In this document: positions 5,635 to 6,428 of the stretch, piece by piece
How the letters are laid out: every line of letters starts with the position of its first letter
How positions within the stretch are numbered: position 1 is the stretch's first letter
Source of the DNA: Candidatus Bipolaricaulota bacterium
GTDB taxonomy: Bacteria > Bipolaricaulota > Bipolaricaulia > UBA7950 > UBA9294
Assembly (NCBI GenBank): GCA_021159105.1
Contig: JAGGSM010000207.1
Span: 1-6,428, forward strand
Direction: 5' to 3'
Length of the DNA stretch: 6,428 nucleotides
The notes under the pieces: generated by a model
Seen by the model: the letters and a program-made list of their open reading frames with translations, nothing else
Database searches by the model: none
What the model was told of the DNA's origin: nothing
Position numbers and translations under genes: made by a program

Positions 5635-6428
5635 ATGGCGAGCACACTGTACCACAACTTCGATCTCGTAGCGACGATGGATGGGGACGGCCGCGAGATC
5701 CGCGGTGGAAGCGTTCTAGTAGAGGGTAACGCGATCAGCGGGGTCTACGATGAAGGGACCACTGTGAAGGCGGACCGCGTCATCGAGGGACGGGGAAAGA
5801 TCCTCCTGCCCGGCTTCATTAACACGCACCATCACTTGTACCAGACCCTCTTTCGCAACGTCCCCGGCGCCTCTGAGAGCAAACTGTTCGATTGGCTCGT
5901 CTTCCTGTACGAGAAGTGGAAGGGGATCGATGAAGAGGCGGTGCGCATCAGCGCGGCGGTCGGCTGCAGCGAGCTTCTCCTCTCCGGTGCGACGACGACC
6001 TCAGATCACTTCTACCTCTTCCCGAAAGGGCATCCGGGGATCTTTGATGCCGAGGTGGAGGGTGGGATGATGAGCGGGATCCGTTTCCATCCGTGCCGCG
6101 GCTCGATGTCGCTATCAAAGAAGGACGGCGGCCTCCCGCCCGACAGCGTCGTGCAGAGCGAGGATGAGATAATCAAGGATTGCCAGCGGGTCATCGAGCG
6201 CTACCACGATCCGAGCCGTTTCTCCATGTTGCGCGTGGCCCTCGCCCCCTGCTCGCCGTTCTCAGTGACCGCGGATCTGATGCGCCAATCGACGAAGCTC
6301 GCCGATGAGTACAACGTGCTTCTGCACACGCACCTCGCCGAGACGATCGACGAGGAAGAGTTCTGCCTGCAGAGCTTTGGCGCTCGCCCGGTCGACTACA
6401 TGGAGGAGCTCGGTTGGCTGCGCGAGGA
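5635..6428 (+). CDS. 8-oxoguanine deaminase-like amidohydrolase, 5' part (truncated by window edge)
   Basis: The first 264 residues of an amidohydrolase; no stop before the edge. Full-length relatives are about 450 residues, so a bit over half is present. Residues 1-57 start the composite beta-sandwich. LPGFINTHHHLYQTLF carries the HxH metal ligands (H65, H67). SGATTTSDHFYLFPKG (residues 117-132), GSMSLSKKDGGLPPDSVV (156-173) and LAPCSPFSVT (203-212) are signatures of the 8-oxoguanine/isoguanine deaminase branch of the TrzA/AtzB family. HTHLAET (H231-T237) gives the next metal-binding His and the catalytic Glu (E236). The family hydrolyses an amino group from a purine or triazine ring with one metal; 8-oxoguanine to urate, or isoguanine to xanthine, are the likely reactions. 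The remaining ligands (a later His and Asp) lie beyond the edge. The gene is coupled to the M42 peptidase, which suggests nitrogen or purine salvage. The subfamily call is strong; the exact substrate is inference. Confidence 0.88.
   Translation, partial: MASTLYHNFDLVATMDGDGREIRGGSVLVEGNAISGVYDEGTTVKADRVIEGRGKILLPGFINTHHHLYQTLFRNVPGASESKLFDWLVFLYEKWKGIDEEAVRISAAVGCSELLLSGATTTSDHFYLFPKGHPGIFDAEVEGGMMSGIRFHPCRGSMSLSKKDGGLPPDSVVQSEDEIIKDCQRVIERYHDPSRFSMLRVALAPCSPFSVTADLMRQSTKLADEYNVLLHTHLAETIDEEEFCLQSFGARPVDYMEELGWLRE

Overview
This is a bacterial, fairly GC-rich window that is almost entirely coding. It carries six protein genes, five complete and one running off the right edge, and no RNA genes, CRISPR array or intact mobile element. 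Most genes have a clear Shine-Dalgarno sequence, and three promoters of bacterial sigma-70 type share the -10 hexamer TATCAT. Two genes use non-ATG starts (TTG, GTG). The mix of bacterial genes (YhaM-type nuclease, TlpA-type thioredoxin, rhomboid) with families that are frequent in archaea (AbrB-PhoU fusion, NosD-type beta-helix protein) would fit an uncultivated, deep-branching bacterial lineage such as Bipolaricaulota/Acetothermia. That placement is a guess from gene flavour, not something the sequence proves.

Layout. Positions 20-1042 (+) encode a phosphate-type regulator with an AbrB/SpoVT DNA-binding head and a PhoU body. It converges, across only 24 bases, on a three-gene minus-strand operon that runs from about 3554 down to 1067: a secreted NosD-type beta-helix protein (2715-3521), a membrane-anchored or exported TlpA/ResA-like thioredoxin (2123-2698), and a YhaM-type 3'-5' exoribonuclease with OB-fold and HD domains (1067-2092). 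Gaps of 16 and 30 bases, together with a strong promoter and ribosome binding site before the first gene, support co-transcription. Upstream of it, also on the minus strand, is a rhomboid intramembrane protease (3615-4415).

The rhomboid gene is divergent from a plus-strand pair: an M42-family metallo-aminopeptidase (4595-5629), followed 5 bases later by the 5' part of an 8-oxoguanine deaminase-like amidohydrolase (5635 to the edge). The divergent intergenic region is the most structured non-coding stretch. Two similar promoters face away from each other, each with TTGT and ATGTATCAT at identical spacing, and a perfect 9-bp GC-rich palindrome lies almost exactly midway. The rhomboid promoter is placed so that its transcript would begin at the A of the ATG, that is, leaderless.

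No complete pathway is visible. The M42 peptidase and deaminase look like a small catabolic unit (peptide and purine nitrogen). The beta-helix/thioredoxin pair suggests secreted-protein folding or cell-surface work, with a cytoplasmic RNase gene appended. Nothing here is demonstrably a new system. The items most worth checking are the mirror-symmetric divergent promoter region, the roughly 3.5-fold excess of GATC across the window, and the unusual NosD/TlpA/YhaM operon.
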